From assembly GCF_004358025.1 (NCBI RefSeq), contig NZ_SMTL01000002.1, forward strand, positions 1-64,000: DNA of 64,000 nucleotides. Direction: 5' to 3'. The translations under genes were made by a program, and so were the position numbers. Below the pieces are notes generated by a model. It made no database searches, was not told where the DNA came from, and saw only the letters and a list, made by a program, of their open reading frames with translations. This document shows positions 48,875 through 57,087 of this stretch, one piece after another. Origin of the DNA: Rhizobium deserti. Lineage in GTDB: Bacteria; Pseudomonadota; Alphaproteobacteria; Rhizobiales; Rhizobiaceae. Numbering within the stretch: the first letter of the stretch is position 1; each line of letters starts with the position of its first letter.

Positions 48875-49587
48875 ATCGATACAAGCGATTTCTATGGTCC
48901 GCATGTGACCAACCAGATCATCCGCGAAGCGCTGCATCCTTATCCGGGTGATCTCACCATCGTCACGAAGGTTCAGCCAAGCGCGGCCCGAACGGCGAGT
49001 GGCTGCCGGCCATGTCGCCTGCGGAGCTGACTTCGGCGGTCCATGACAACCTGCGCAATCTCGGGCTCGACGTCATCGACGTCGTCAACTTGAGCTCGAT
49101 GTATGATGTCCACGGCCCGGCGGAAGGTCCGCTGGAAGAGCAACTGACGGCGCTGGCTGAATTGCAGCAGAAGGGTCTCATCCGCCATATAGGCCTCAGC
49201 AACGTCACGGCAAAGCAGGTTGAAGCCCTTTGGGCGCGCTATATCACCAATGGTGCCATAAACCGGGGCACGGTGACCAAGCAGCTTACAGCTATTCTTA
49301 CGATGCTTGAGCCAAACGATTTAAGAACTCTAAAGGCTTTGTTCGATTGTGGAATCTCAGACAATCGAACTGAGATGGGGGAGATACCTTTGGCCGACTT
49401 TGCGGATGGTGCCGGTTGCACTGTCGTGGAGGCGGAGCACTCCCTAGGGAGATTGGCATCAGTCGGTTTACTTTGTTTTGAGCAGGCCGCAAGGGACTAC
49501 GTAGCCGTCCAGAACAAAGAAGGGGCAGCTCCGTTGAGGCTTTTAGTCGCAACAGACATTGGAGAATCTATCCGATGCCGCTGTTAA
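48875..49587 (+). pseudogene. Chimeric aldo/keto reductase remnant
   Basis: From 48875 the sequence reads IDTSDFYGPHVTNQIIREAL, the middle of an aldo/keto reductase, with its N-terminus missing. Near 48970 the frame shifts, then continues KRGPNGEWLPAMSPAELTSA and LIRHIGLSNVTAKQVEA to about 49227. There the similarity stops, and the open frame runs on to 49587 with unrelated sequence containing an EMGEIPLADFADGAGCTVVEA segment that I do not recognise. So this is a 5'-truncated, frame-shifted reductase joined to the tail of some other gene. Any protein from the ATG at 49012 would not be an active reductase. Confidence 0.72.
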
Positions 49588-50361
49588 TGACCTTGGAGCA
49601 AGCTATCGGGCCGCCAACGGGAGCCACTTGAGGCGCCGCCCAAGGCCCTGCTCCCTCCCAACGGAACCATCCGGGCCGCTCCGCATTATGTGACGGTCGT
49701 GAGAGCAAATCCCCGTCCACTGAACTAAATTCACGTTTCCTCCGGAGTTTATTTTTCTCTCGCGACGTCTTCCCTGAAGTAGCCTTGAGCCAGAATAGCT
49801 GTCGGAGACATTGATGCCACTCTCTTTCACGGGACTGTCAGCCAAACTGAGGCCGGTCTGAATCTTGAAGCGTATGAGGGAGCCACAAAGGTCTTGGTGA
49901 AGACCTTACATGAGGCGCTGCAGGATTACGGTTTGACACGTATTTAGGCAAAAGCATCAGAGAAGTATGATGTCGGGAAGATGAGCCGGACAGATCCGTC
50001 AGAGTTTTTACGGCTGATCTTAGATGACGGCGCCAACCGAAGCCGCCCCACAGCAAACCCGCCACGCCCGCAGGATCCGTCGCGGCAGCGGCTTCAAAGT
50101 CTTAAGCCGATAGTCACCTTCCAATAGCAATCACCGAACAGGCCGAACATGTCCGCGACAGTCCCTGGAACGCGGAAGTGGGACAAGAAGGCGATCGGCG
50201 CGAGGCTCGGCGAGATCAGTGGGCTGGCCACCCGCCGAGCCCGGAGGATCCGTATGTGAAATGATGCAGGAAATGGTGAACAGCGGGTGAGTTGCTCCGT
50301 ACGCCGCTGGACAGCCTGACGGTCTAGGAATAGCATCTACGTTCTTTTAAGGAAGAGACTG
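49588..50361. other. Sparse region with a degenerate reading frame
   Basis: No convincing intact gene. In one forward frame, 49798 to 50127 has protein-like composition, for example GTVSQTEAGLNLEAYEGATK and VLVKTLHEALQDYG, but it has a TAG at 49945-49947 and no start codon, so it looks like a decayed fragment of an unknown gene. Confidence 0.4.
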
Positions 50362-50505
50362 ATGGCGAAAGCTCCAATCGGCGATAGCGCCCGCCCAATT
50401 GCTATACGGCCTGGCCATGGCAGCGAAGGCGCTTCTACCCAATCTGTGACGACTGGCTCGGGGGCGCCCGCGAAGCCTCCCAAAGATAACATCGGAGCAC
50501 ACTAA
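50362..50505 (+). CDS. Tiny Gly/Ser/Pro-rich peptide, copy 1
   Basis: A 47-residue ORF starting MAKAPIGDSARPIA and ending with TTGSGAPAKPPKDN and a short tail. GGAAGAG precedes the ATG. Its TAA shares a base with the ATG of the next reading frame, which codes for a related peptide, so the two form a tandem pair. No membrane segment, no cysteine. The family is not known to me. Confidence 0.5.
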   Translation: MAKAPIGDSARPIAIRPGHGSEGASTQSVTTGSGAPAKPPKDNIGAH

Positions 50506-50634
50506 TGCCAAAAAATCATCGGAAATAGCGGTAGACCACTAACTGCAGTGCAAAGCGCTGTTGGACCTAAGACTGGTTCAGCGCAGCCTCTTGCAACAGG
50601 ATCCGGTGCAGGCGCGAAGCCACCTAAACGTTAA
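50505..50634 (+). pseudogene. Tiny Gly/Ser/Pro-rich peptide, copy 2, frame-shifted in an A6 run
   Basis: Read straight, the ATG at 50505 reaches a stop after seven codons. Removing one A from the run of six at 50510-50515 gives a 42-residue peptide starting MPKIIGNSGRPLTA and ending LATGSGAGAKPPKR, clearly related to copy 1 (IGxSxRP near the start, TGSGAxAKPPK at the end). The intact downstream frame suggests a recent one-base insertion, a sequencing error in the run, or slippage on it. Confidence 0.5.
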
Positions 50635-50715
50635 CAGCCTTCTCTATATCTTTATCTGGAATCTGCCACGTGATGTCCATCTGCCTTATAGATCCACGCG
50701 GAGTATAAGTTAAAG

Positions 50716-51289
50716 TTACGTCTTCTTCGTTTCCGGTGATATCCCATTGGAGAATTCGCCGTCAGCCTTATAGCGGCCTGTCACGTACATCCCTACACCA
50801 TCCTCGTTCATGATGATGGGATGGCGAGGCCTTGGCGACATCTGACCGAAGTTGGATTCCAAAACCGTACGGTTCTCCAAATGCACCTGCAGCACTGTCC
50901 ATTTCGCTTGCTTGCTCATAATGCTTTGCCACGTCGAGGCTTCGTGGTCGTCGTTAAAGACTCCCAGATAGTTCATCGTATCTCTGCTCCACGTCTCGCA
51001 AAACGCTCGCCACACATCCCAAGATGATTGCTGTCGCACAAGTCGAAGTAGCAACTAGGGCAATGGCACCAGCCTCCGATGTGTTAACCCAAGCAGGTTG
51101 GAGCCAAGAGGATATGGCCCATGAGAAGAGGGCAATAATCGCTCGGGAAATCAAAGCAGAACTCATCACCTGAAGGAGAAAGTCCTCGGTCCTATGTGCA
51201 CGGCCTTTCCCGATCAATGAGATTTTTATAGCCGAAATAGCCGGCCACAAAATGCGCTGCAGTGTGTCTCTCGCTAATGCTGTTGGCAA
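50716..51289 (-). pseudogene. Split small membrane protein gene (possibly DUF6338-like)
   Basis: Two overlapping minus-strand frames look like halves of one protein. The first (51289-50954) starts MPTALARDTLQRILWPAISA and has two membrane segments. The second (to 50716) carries on with RDTMNYLGVFNDDHEASTWQ and KWTVLQVHLENRTVLESNFG, like the soluble tail of DUF6338-type proteins. The frames switch between about 50990 and 51030, so one or two bases have been lost or gained. The family assignment is tentative. Confidence 0.5.
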
Positions 51290-51501
51290 GGAGGATTTAC
51301 CTCATGCGGCATACCAGGCCGCAGCTTCCAATCGTGCTCAACTACCGGCCCAGGAGGTGGAGGCGTGAAGAGAAAAAGGGAAGTACTTGACGCCCAAGCT
51401 GCCGATTTAGAAAAACGCCTTTGCGCGGGAAAAGGCACTGGTTGACGTAACCCTGCCCGCAATTCATGCTCGGTTCATCCCGGTCAGGCCAAAATGCATT
51501 G

Positions 51502-51699
51502 ATGATAGCAGCAACCTACTCCTCGCCCCCGCTTACGCCGGAAGAGCTCGATCTTCTTGAGCGTGTTCTGGCCCCCGCAAGTGATCGTCCTGACCTGAAA
51601 AAGACCGGGCAAGACACCGAGCATATCGCGGCTGAGCTCGTCGAACTTTACGCGAATGGAGTTAGCAGCGAGCAAGAGCTGCGCGCACTTATAAGTTAG
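51502..51699 (+). CDS. Small hypothetical protein
   Basis: A 65-residue acidic ORF with a helical look: LTPEELDLLERVLAPAS, then HIAAELVELYANGVSSEQEL. Similar short helical ORFs with this ending (a helix, a glycine-valine turn, a helix) are common in rhizobia without known function. The ATG at 51466 in the same frame is an alternative start. No strong ribosome site. Confidence 0.5.
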   Translation: MIAATYSSPPLTPEELDLLERVLAPASDRPDLKKTGQDTEHIAAELVELYANGVSSEQELRALIS

Positions 51700-51726
51700 G
51701 CTCGGTGGACAATGTTCGCCAACGAA

Positions 51727-51885
51727 TTAGCAGCCCTTACATTGCTGCGCCGGATTTCGCTTCTGCACCCGCCGGCTCTGCAGCGGCAGGTTCTCGTCGA
51801 TCAGCAGTGGCTTTGAGGACTTGCGGGGCGGCTTGTCATGCTGCCACTGCAGCAGAGAGAGCTTAAAAAACTGTAGGTTCGGCAT
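51727..51885 (-). CDS. Possible 52-residue basic peptide
   Basis: A minus-strand ORF starting MPNLQFFKLSLLQWQHDKPP, with LLIDENLPLQSRR in the middle and a CKGC ending. The composition is protein-like, but the ribosome site is weak and no family is recognised. It is divergent from the small secreted protein gene next door. Confidence 0.3.
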   Translation of the reverse strand: MPNLQFFKLSLLQWQHDKPPRKSSKPLLIDENLPLQSRRVQKRNPAQQCKGC

Positions 51886-51923
51886 CGGGCTATTCATTGT
51901 CTGTTCACTGCAGCGGTCCTAGC

Positions 51924-51969
51924 TTCTGGATGTTCTTCAGGAGGAACATCCAGAATGAACATCCAGAAT
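51924..51969 (+). repeat. Hairpin with a duplicated right arm over a start region
   Basis: A perfect 12-bp inverted repeat pairs 51924-51935 with 51944-51955; its 8-base loop plus one base holds the AGGAGG ribosome site. The right arm is then repeated as a perfect 13-bp tandem duplication (51944-51956 and 51957-51969). The second copy brings the in-frame ATG at 51968, while the first copy brings an ATG at 51955 that is out of frame. Confidence 0.85.
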
Positions 51970-52267
51970 GAAAAGCATCCTTGTTGCAGCAACACTGATC
52001 GCAGGCAACCTATTCGCTGGCGCTGCACCTGCCATGCCAATCGACCCGATCAAGCCAACGACCAAGGTCGTCACAGTGGACTACGAATGTGGCCGCGGCT
52101 GGCACCTTAACCGCTGGGGAGAGTGCCGCAGGAACCGGCCGCCACCGCCCCCGCCGAGATGGAGGCGTGATCGCGACCGCGATTGGGGTCCACCACGTGG
52201 GCATTGGCACAGACCGCCACCGTCTCGGTATTGGGACGAACCGCCTCCGGGCTATCATCGCTATTGA
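51968..52267 (+). CDS. Small secreted Pro/Arg-rich protein (GCG-type)
   Basis: A 99-residue exported protein. The signal peptide MKSILVAATLIAGNLFAGAAPA is clear. The mature part has YECGRGWHLNRWGECRRN, the two-cysteine GxGWHxxxWGxCR core of the GCG_CRPN-type small secreted proteins of rhizobia, then a proline, arginine and tryptophan-rich tail of about 50 residues. The strong AGGAGG lies 23 bases from this ATG because of a 13-bp duplication, too far for normal initiation, so expression may be impaired. Confidence 0.62.
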   Translation: MKSILVAATLIAGNLFAGAAPAMPIDPIKPTTKVVTVDYECGRGWHLNRWGECRRNRPPPPPPRWRRDRDRDWGPPRGHWHRPPPSRYWDEPPPGYHRY

Positions 52268-52418
52268 GCAACAAAGGAAGGGCGCTGCGGCGCCTTTTTC
52301 TTTGCCGATTGACTCTCCAGATGGGGCGAACATATTAAGAACATCCAGGCCGAGATGAAGGCGGCTATCCACAGGTTGTCAACAGGCTGAAAACGCGCTT
52401 TGACGCCAAGGAGAAGTC

Positions 52419-52622
52419 GTGTCTGCTCTGGGAAAAGAAACCGAAAAACTGGATGCGCGGAACGAACTCGAAGACGTGCTGGCCTACCATGAAGGCGATG
52501 CTGTGGCCGTCGTGCAGACACTTCTTGATGACTGCAAGCATCTGCGCCGGCAATTGGTCCTGACGGAAAGGGCGATGAGCCGAGGCATGACGCGCGGCTG
52601 GCGGCCGAGCTTTGAGCGCTAG
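52419..52622 (+). CDS. Small conserved rhizobial protein, unknown function
   Basis: A 67-residue ORF starting at GTG with AAGGAGA upstream. The sequence DVLAYHEGDAVAVVQTLLDD then CKHLRRQLVLTERAMSRGMT and the WRP ending match a short helical protein type often seen in rhizobial genomes and plasmids, with no known role. A second short ORF begins three bases after its stop. Confidence 0.6.
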   Translation: MSALGKETEKLDARNELEDVLAYHEGDAVAVVQTLLDDCKHLRRQLVLTERAMSRGMTRGWRPSFER

Positions 52623-52625
52623 CAC

Positions 52626-52796
52626 ATGCCGGTGATAAGCGTGCAGAACCCATTTGAACAATGGTGGACGTCCCTGGATGCGGAGGCCAGATCCGGCCTC
52701 GATAAAGCAATTGCGCGAAGAGCTTTTAAAGCGGGCGCTGAGACGGCAGCACGATCAGGTTTCCCAGTCTATCGGTTTCAGATCGAGAAATGGTGA
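52626..52796 (+). CDS. Small hypothetical protein
   Basis: A 56-residue ORF starting MPVISVQNPFEQWWTSLDAE and ending in FQIEKW. No membrane segment. Directly after the preceding small gene, with a three-base gap, so probably cotranslated with it. The family is not recognised. Confidence 0.45.
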   Translation: MPVISVQNPFEQWWTSLDAEARSGLDKAIARRAFKAGAETAARSGFPVYRFQIEKW

Positions 52797-52935
52797 ACTT
52801 TGACGCGTCAAGCGCACGGTTAGCTGCGTGGGTGGGACCATACATAAGTTCGGTTAAGCATAATCTACAGCTGGCATCATTTCCGTTTGTCGCTTATGAG
52901 CATGACCATTAGAATTTCAAAGGCCCGTTACCGCT

Positions 52936-54624
52936 ATGCGTTGTCTTCTAATTACATCCGGAACTTACTTGGGTAGCTCGCTTTCAACGGAGTTCGGTGA
53001 AATCCCCCCCGCATTTCTGCCGGTCGGGAACGACTGCGTCTTCGAAGTGATTGCAGAAGATTACCGGCACCACTGCGACCGGATTTTCATGAACTTGCCC
53101 CTGGACTACTTAGTTGACGAAGCCACGCAACAGCTGATCAACAAGTGGAAGATCACGATAGTCTATACCAGTCCGGATGACACGATTGCGCGCGGTATCG
53201 GCAGCGCGATGAAAAGCGCGTTGCAGCATCTTCCTGACCTTGGGAAACATGCTGAGTTCATAATCGTCCATGGCGACACCTACGTTCCGACGCGAGCTTT
53301 TGATCCAGACCTGAAGGATTTTTACGTTGTGAGCACGCCGTCAGTGTTCCATAGCTGGGGTGTAGTGGATCAAACTCCCGCAGGTGGTATTCGAATCACC
53401 AGAACGTCGAACCCTCACCTTGATTCCCATGTTATCGTTGGCGTTTTTGGGATCTCTCAGGTCCAGCTGTTTCTTAAGCTTCTCGACAAAAGCTCCGCAT
53501 GGGATTGGTTGGCCGCTATGTCAGCGTATATCAACGAGAATGGCTCGAAGTGCGTCGAAGTTCGAGATTGGATGGATTTCAGCTTTGACGCATCCTACTA
53601 CGACTCTCGCCGTAAAGTGAATGCAGCGCGTGAGTTCAACGAACTTTGGGCCGAGGAGGAGTACCTAGTCAAGAGGTCCAAGGACAAGTTCAAGATGCGC
53701 TGCGAGAGCTCGTGGTTTGCGTCACTACCAGCAGATCTTTCAATATACGCTCCAGCGGTGGGGCGTCTCGTCGAAGCCGAAGAGACTTCAAGTTACCGCA
53801 TTGAATATCTCAGCCTTCCTTCATTAGCCCACATACTTGTATTTGGGCGTTTGCGTGGCTTTGCCTGGAAGAACATCTTCAGTTCGGCGGACCGACTACT
53901 TACGCGATTTACTCAGCATTCAGACGACAAAGAAGCTGAAGGCATCGATCGCAACGTGTTGTTCGACACCTTGATCAGGCGAAAAACATTCGAACGGATG
54001 AAGACATTCTGTGATCAAGCCGGAGTTCCCATCGACAGCGAGTTCTGGTTGAACGGGTCGGCCTACAGATCGCCCCGTGATCTCATGGATATCCTCCTTA
54101 GCCGAATCGCACCGCCGATGGCAGATGACATTGGCATTGTTCATGGAGACTTCTGCGCGTCCAACTTGATGTACGATTTCTCCGCGCACCGCCTTAAAGT
54201 GATCGATCCTCGCGGCTACAGTTTGGCAGGGGTGGCTTCAAACTACGGAGATCGGAGATACGAAATCGCGAAGTTGTCGCATTCCATCATTGGATTGTAT
54301 GATTTCATCATAGGAGGGCGCTTCAAACTTGAAGTTACCTCGTCTGACCAAGTCCAAAAGTCATATAACTTCGAGATCTTCCGTTCCCCGGACGTCGTAG
54401 ACATCCAAGACGCGTTCATTTCTCAGACCTATGGAGGATATAGTCCAACCGGGCCCGGGATCTATGAGATGATGGCAACTTTGTTCCTCTCTATGCTGCC
54501 TCTTCATGCAGATGACCCTCGTCGCCAGACCGCACTATTGTGTAACGCCTATCGGGTTGTTGACGAATGGCGGCCGGACTTAGCGCGACAACCTGACCAA
54601 CTTCGTGCAGCCACCAGAGCTTAA
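52936..54624 (+). CDS. Nucleotidyltransferase-like / aminoglycoside-phosphotransferase-like kinase fusion
   Basis: A 562-residue fusion at the start of the capsule genes. Residues 1 to about 240 resemble sugar-phosphate nucleotidyltransferases: EIPPAFLPVGNDCVFEVI stands where the GxGxRxxPxTxxxPK loop normally is, and FIIVHGDTYVP holds the metal-binding Asp. The loop lacks the usual glycines and arginine, so activity is doubtful or the mechanism altered. Residues about 260-560 are a protein-kinase-like phosphotransferase with catalytic HGDFCASN (His403, Asp405, Asn410) and the metal site Asp424 in VIDPRG. Such fusions occur in capsule loci, where they probably make a nucleotide-activated phosphorylated precursor. 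No clear ribosome site. Confidence 0.78.
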   Translation: MRCLLITSGTYLGSSLSTEFGEIPPAFLPVGNDCVFEVIAEDYRHHCDRIFMNLPLDYLVDEATQQLINKWKITIVYTSPDDTIARGIGSAMKSALQHLPDLGKHAEFIIVHGDTYVPTRAFDPDLKDFYVVSTPSVFHSWGVVDQTPAGGIRITRTSNPHLDSHVIVGVFGISQVQLFLKLLDKSSAWDWLAAMSAYINENGSKCVEVRDWMDFSFDASYYDSRRKVNAAREFNELWAEEEYLVKRSKDKFKMRCESSWFASLPADLSIYAPAVGRLVEAEETSSYRIEYLSLPSLAHILVFGRLRGFAWKNIFSSADRLLTRFTQHSDDKEAEGIDRNVLFDTLIRRKTFERMKTFCDQAGVPIDSEFWLNGSAYRSPRDLMDILLSRIAPPMADDIGIVHGDFCASNLMYDFSAHRLKVIDPRGYSLAGVASNYGDRRYEIAKLSHSIIGLYDFIIGGRFKLEVTSSDQVQKSYNFEIFRSPDVVDIQDAFISQTYGGYSPTGPGIYEMMATLFLSMLPLHADDPRRQTALLCNAYRVVDEWRPDLARQPDQLRAATRA

Positions 54625-54651
54625 ATTGACATTTGCTAGCTATCGTTTTCT

Positions 54652-55788
54652 ATGGAGGAGGCACTGCACTCTTTAATCGTACCGCCCCTTCGCATTGAGA
54701 CAGAGCTCGTCATTTTTGACATCTCCCGTCTCTACCGGAATCGAAGCGCTTCCTTTGGTACTGGCGTTGATCGCATCGACCTCGCGATAGGAATGGACCT
54801 TGTTCGCCGATGGCAAGAGAATTGCTTCTTCATTTATAGCGACGAGCTCGGTTACCGCGTATTTGACAATCATGCTGGCCGTCTGTGGCTGGAGCAAATC
54901 GAGGATCGCTGGTACGGGGACTCGAAAAGTCCCGTAATGACCCTGCCTAGCTGGCTATCAGCTCGCACCCACAGAACTGTACGAAGCTTGATCCCAAAGG
55001 TGTCACCAGAGCGTCTAACATACGTGGTGGCTTCGCACTCTGGCCTGCCTCGGCACGCTAAACAGTGGGTAAGGCTCGACCCAAAACGGGAACTGCGTAG
55101 GCATCTTTACCTGCATGACCTTATTCCGCTCCAGTATCCAGAATACCAGCGCCCTCACACCCAAAAGCAATTCTTGTCTTATCTCGCCAACATTCTAAGC
55201 CCATTATGCGATGTTACGTGCAATTCCTTTTATACAAGAAGTTGCCTTCAAGATTACCTTGAACATACAAACCAATCGATCGGTGAAATTCATGTCGCAA
55301 TGCCGGCAGTAGTGGCTCGGTCAAATGGCTCCCCATTACCATCGGTACCGCGACCAGCCGGACCCTACTTTGTGGCGCTAGGCACTATCGAGCCAAGAAA
55401 AAATCACCTTCTCCTTCTCAACATTTGGAGGGAGCTGGCCCAAGAGAAAAAGGACATTCATTTAGTAATCATTGGTCGGCGGGGCTGGGAGAATGAAAAC
55501 ATAATAGACATGCTTGAGCGTTGCCGCCCTATTCAGCACCTTGTTCACGAATACACAGGGTTACAAGATATGGAGGTGACTGCGCTCTTGCTAGGATCAA
55601 AGGGGTTGTTGTTTCCTTCATTTGTCGAAGGGCTTGGCATTCCAGCACTTGAGGCCGCTGCCCTGGGTATTCCATTGATCCTGTCTGACATCCCGGCGTT
55701 TCGCGAACTTAATCTCAACGCTCCGCTGATCCATCCGCTGGATGGCTTGGAGTGGAAGAGGCAAGTCACCGCTTTAGCCGTCGATTAG
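54652..55788 (+). CDS. Glycosyltransferase family 4 (GT-B)
   Basis: A 378-residue GT-B glycosyltransferase. The C-terminal donor domain has FVALGTIEPRKNHLLLLNIW, VIIGRRGWENENI and the E-x7-E motif with Glu326 and Glu334 (VEGLGIPALEAAAL). The N-terminal acceptor half contains DISRLYRNR and LHDLIPLQYPE, as in mannosyl- and rhamnosyl-type GT4 enzymes that begin with this pattern. GGAGGAGG lies inside the first codons rather than before the ATG, so the true start may be downstream of 54652. It probably adds a sugar to the capsule repeat. Confidence 0.85.
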   Translation: MEEALHSLIVPPLRIETELVIFDISRLYRNRSASFGTGVDRIDLAIGMDLVRRWQENCFFIYSDELGYRVFDNHAGRLWLEQIEDRWYGDSKSPVMTLPSWLSARTHRTVRSLIPKVSPERLTYVVASHSGLPRHAKQWVRLDPKRELRRHLYLHDLIPLQYPEYQRPHTQKQFLSYLANILSPLCDVTCNSFYTRSCLQDYLEHTNQSIGEIHVAMPAVVARSNGSPLPSVPRPAGPYFVALGTIEPRKNHLLLLNIWRELAQEKKDIHLVIIGRRGWENENIIDMLERCRPIQHLVHEYTGLQDMEVTALLLGSKGLLFPSFVEGLGIPALEAAALGIPLILSDIPAFRELNLNAPLIHPLDGLEWKRQVTALAVD

Positions 55789-55835
55789 GGCTATGAAAGA
55801 ACTGCAACGGAATTTGGTGCCTGAAGGAAAAACTA

Positions 55836-56216
55836 GTGAAAAGAGTTGTAATCGATCTTGATGATACCATCACCCGGAGCGAACCTGATGTCGCTTATAG
55901 TGAGCTTAAGCCCCGCGCCGATGTCGTGGACGCTATACGGCGATATAGAGAAAAAGGATTTTCAATCTCGATCTACACCGCACGGAACATGCGAACATAT
56001 GGTTCCAATCTCGGCGAAATAAACGCGATCACGTTACCGGGCATAATCGACTGGCTGCAACAACATGACATTCCTTATGACGAAATATTCGTTGGGAAAC
56101 CCTGGTGCGGACACAGCGGATTCTACGTCGACGATAAGGCAATTAGGCCTAGTGAGTTTGTGGCCTTGAGCGAAAGGGAAATCTACGAGCTTATAGGTAC
56201 AACGGCACCTCAATAA
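55836..56216 (+). CDS. EcbF/BcbF-type capsule HAD phosphatase
   Basis: A 126-residue HAD phosphatase starting at GTG with AAGGAAA upstream. Motif I is VVIDLDDTIT (Asp7, Asp9), motif II IYTARNM, motif III GKPW and motif IV VDDKAIRPSEF. The sequence matches the small EcbF/BcbF phosphatases found only in capsule loci. Its likely job is to remove a phosphate from the activated sugar or polyol precursor made by its neighbours. 12 bases before the next gene. Confidence 0.85.
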   Translation: MKRVVIDLDDTITRSEPDVAYSELKPRADVVDAIRRYREKGFSISIYTARNMRTYGSNLGEINAITLPGIIDWLQQHDIPYDEIFVGKPWCGHSGFYVDDKAIRPSEFVALSEREIYELIGTTAPQ

Positions 56217-56227
56217 GGACACAAGCT

Positions 56228-56986
56228 GTGATTATTTTTCCAATGGCTGGCTTAAGCAGCCGTTTCTTGAAGGCTGGCTATACCCAACCAAAATACATGC
56301 TCGATCTCGCTGGTCGTCCCCTGTTTCATCATACCGTCGCAGGTTTCAAAAAGTATTTTATAACGGAGACATTTGTCTTTGTTTATCGAAATATATACGA
56401 AACCGGCTCCTTTATTGAAGAACAGGTTTTTCGCCTTGGAATACCTAAGGAACATTGTCAACTGATCTGTTTGGATGCACCGACCAGTGGACAAGCTGAA
56501 ACAGTGGCAATTGGGGCACGGTCGCTTCCGGAACAACGAGACGACCCCCTCATCATCTTTAACATCGACACAATCAGACCTGACTTTAAGCTTCCAGATT
56601 TCGTAAATGATGGGCATTGTGATGGCTATCTTGAGGTGTTCGAGGGTGAGGGTAATCATTGGTCCTTTGTGGATCCCAGCCCTCTCGAGAATTTAGCTAA
56701 GCAGGTTACGGAAAAAGTGCGCGTCTCGAACCTTTGCTCCACCGGGCTATACTACTTTAGTAGAACGTCCGATTTTCTCCAAGCTTATGCTTCAACTGAA
56801 AGTGCAGACCCGCGTGAACTGCAAGGTGGCGAGCGTTACGTTGCACCACTTTACAATGTCCTCATCGCAGACGGTCGAAAGATACGGTACAACCTTGTCG
56901 ATGCGGAAGACGTATTGTTTTCTGGCACACCGGACGAGTATCAGTTGCTGCTTAAGCGTGACGGCAATGGCGAACTTGGGCTCTGA
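56228..56986 (+). CDS. Capsule nucleotidyltransferase (sugar-phosphate pyrophosphorylase type)
   Basis: A 252-residue nucleotidyltransferase starting at GTG after AAGGA. The Rossmann loop MAGLSSRFLKAGYTQPKYML (G-x-x-S-R-F and PK) is intact, IIFNIDTIRP holds the metal-binding Asp, and the RYVAPLYNVLIADG segment is typical of this group beside EcbF/BcbF genes. It probably charges the phosphorylated precursor with CTP or another NTP. It is intact where the first gene's nucleotidyltransferase domain is not, so it may be the working enzyme of the pair. Confidence 0.83.
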   Translation: MIIFPMAGLSSRFLKAGYTQPKYMLDLAGRPLFHHTVAGFKKYFITETFVFVYRNIYETGSFIEEQVFRLGIPKEHCQLICLDAPTSGQAETVAIGARSLPEQRDDPLIIFNIDTIRPDFKLPDFVNDGHCDGYLEVFEGEGNHWSFVDPSPLENLAKQVTEKVRVSNLCSTGLYYFSRTSDFLQAYASTESADPRELQGGERYVAPLYNVLIADGRKIRYNLVDAEDVLFSGTPDEYQLLLKRDGNGELGL

Positions 56987-57087
56987 GGTTTTGGCCTTAT
57001 GCTGATGCACAATGTCGATGCTCCACGCTCCGTTGACCAACCTCTCGACGATCTTCGTTGTGATAACGAGAAGCAAAAGCGAACCCA

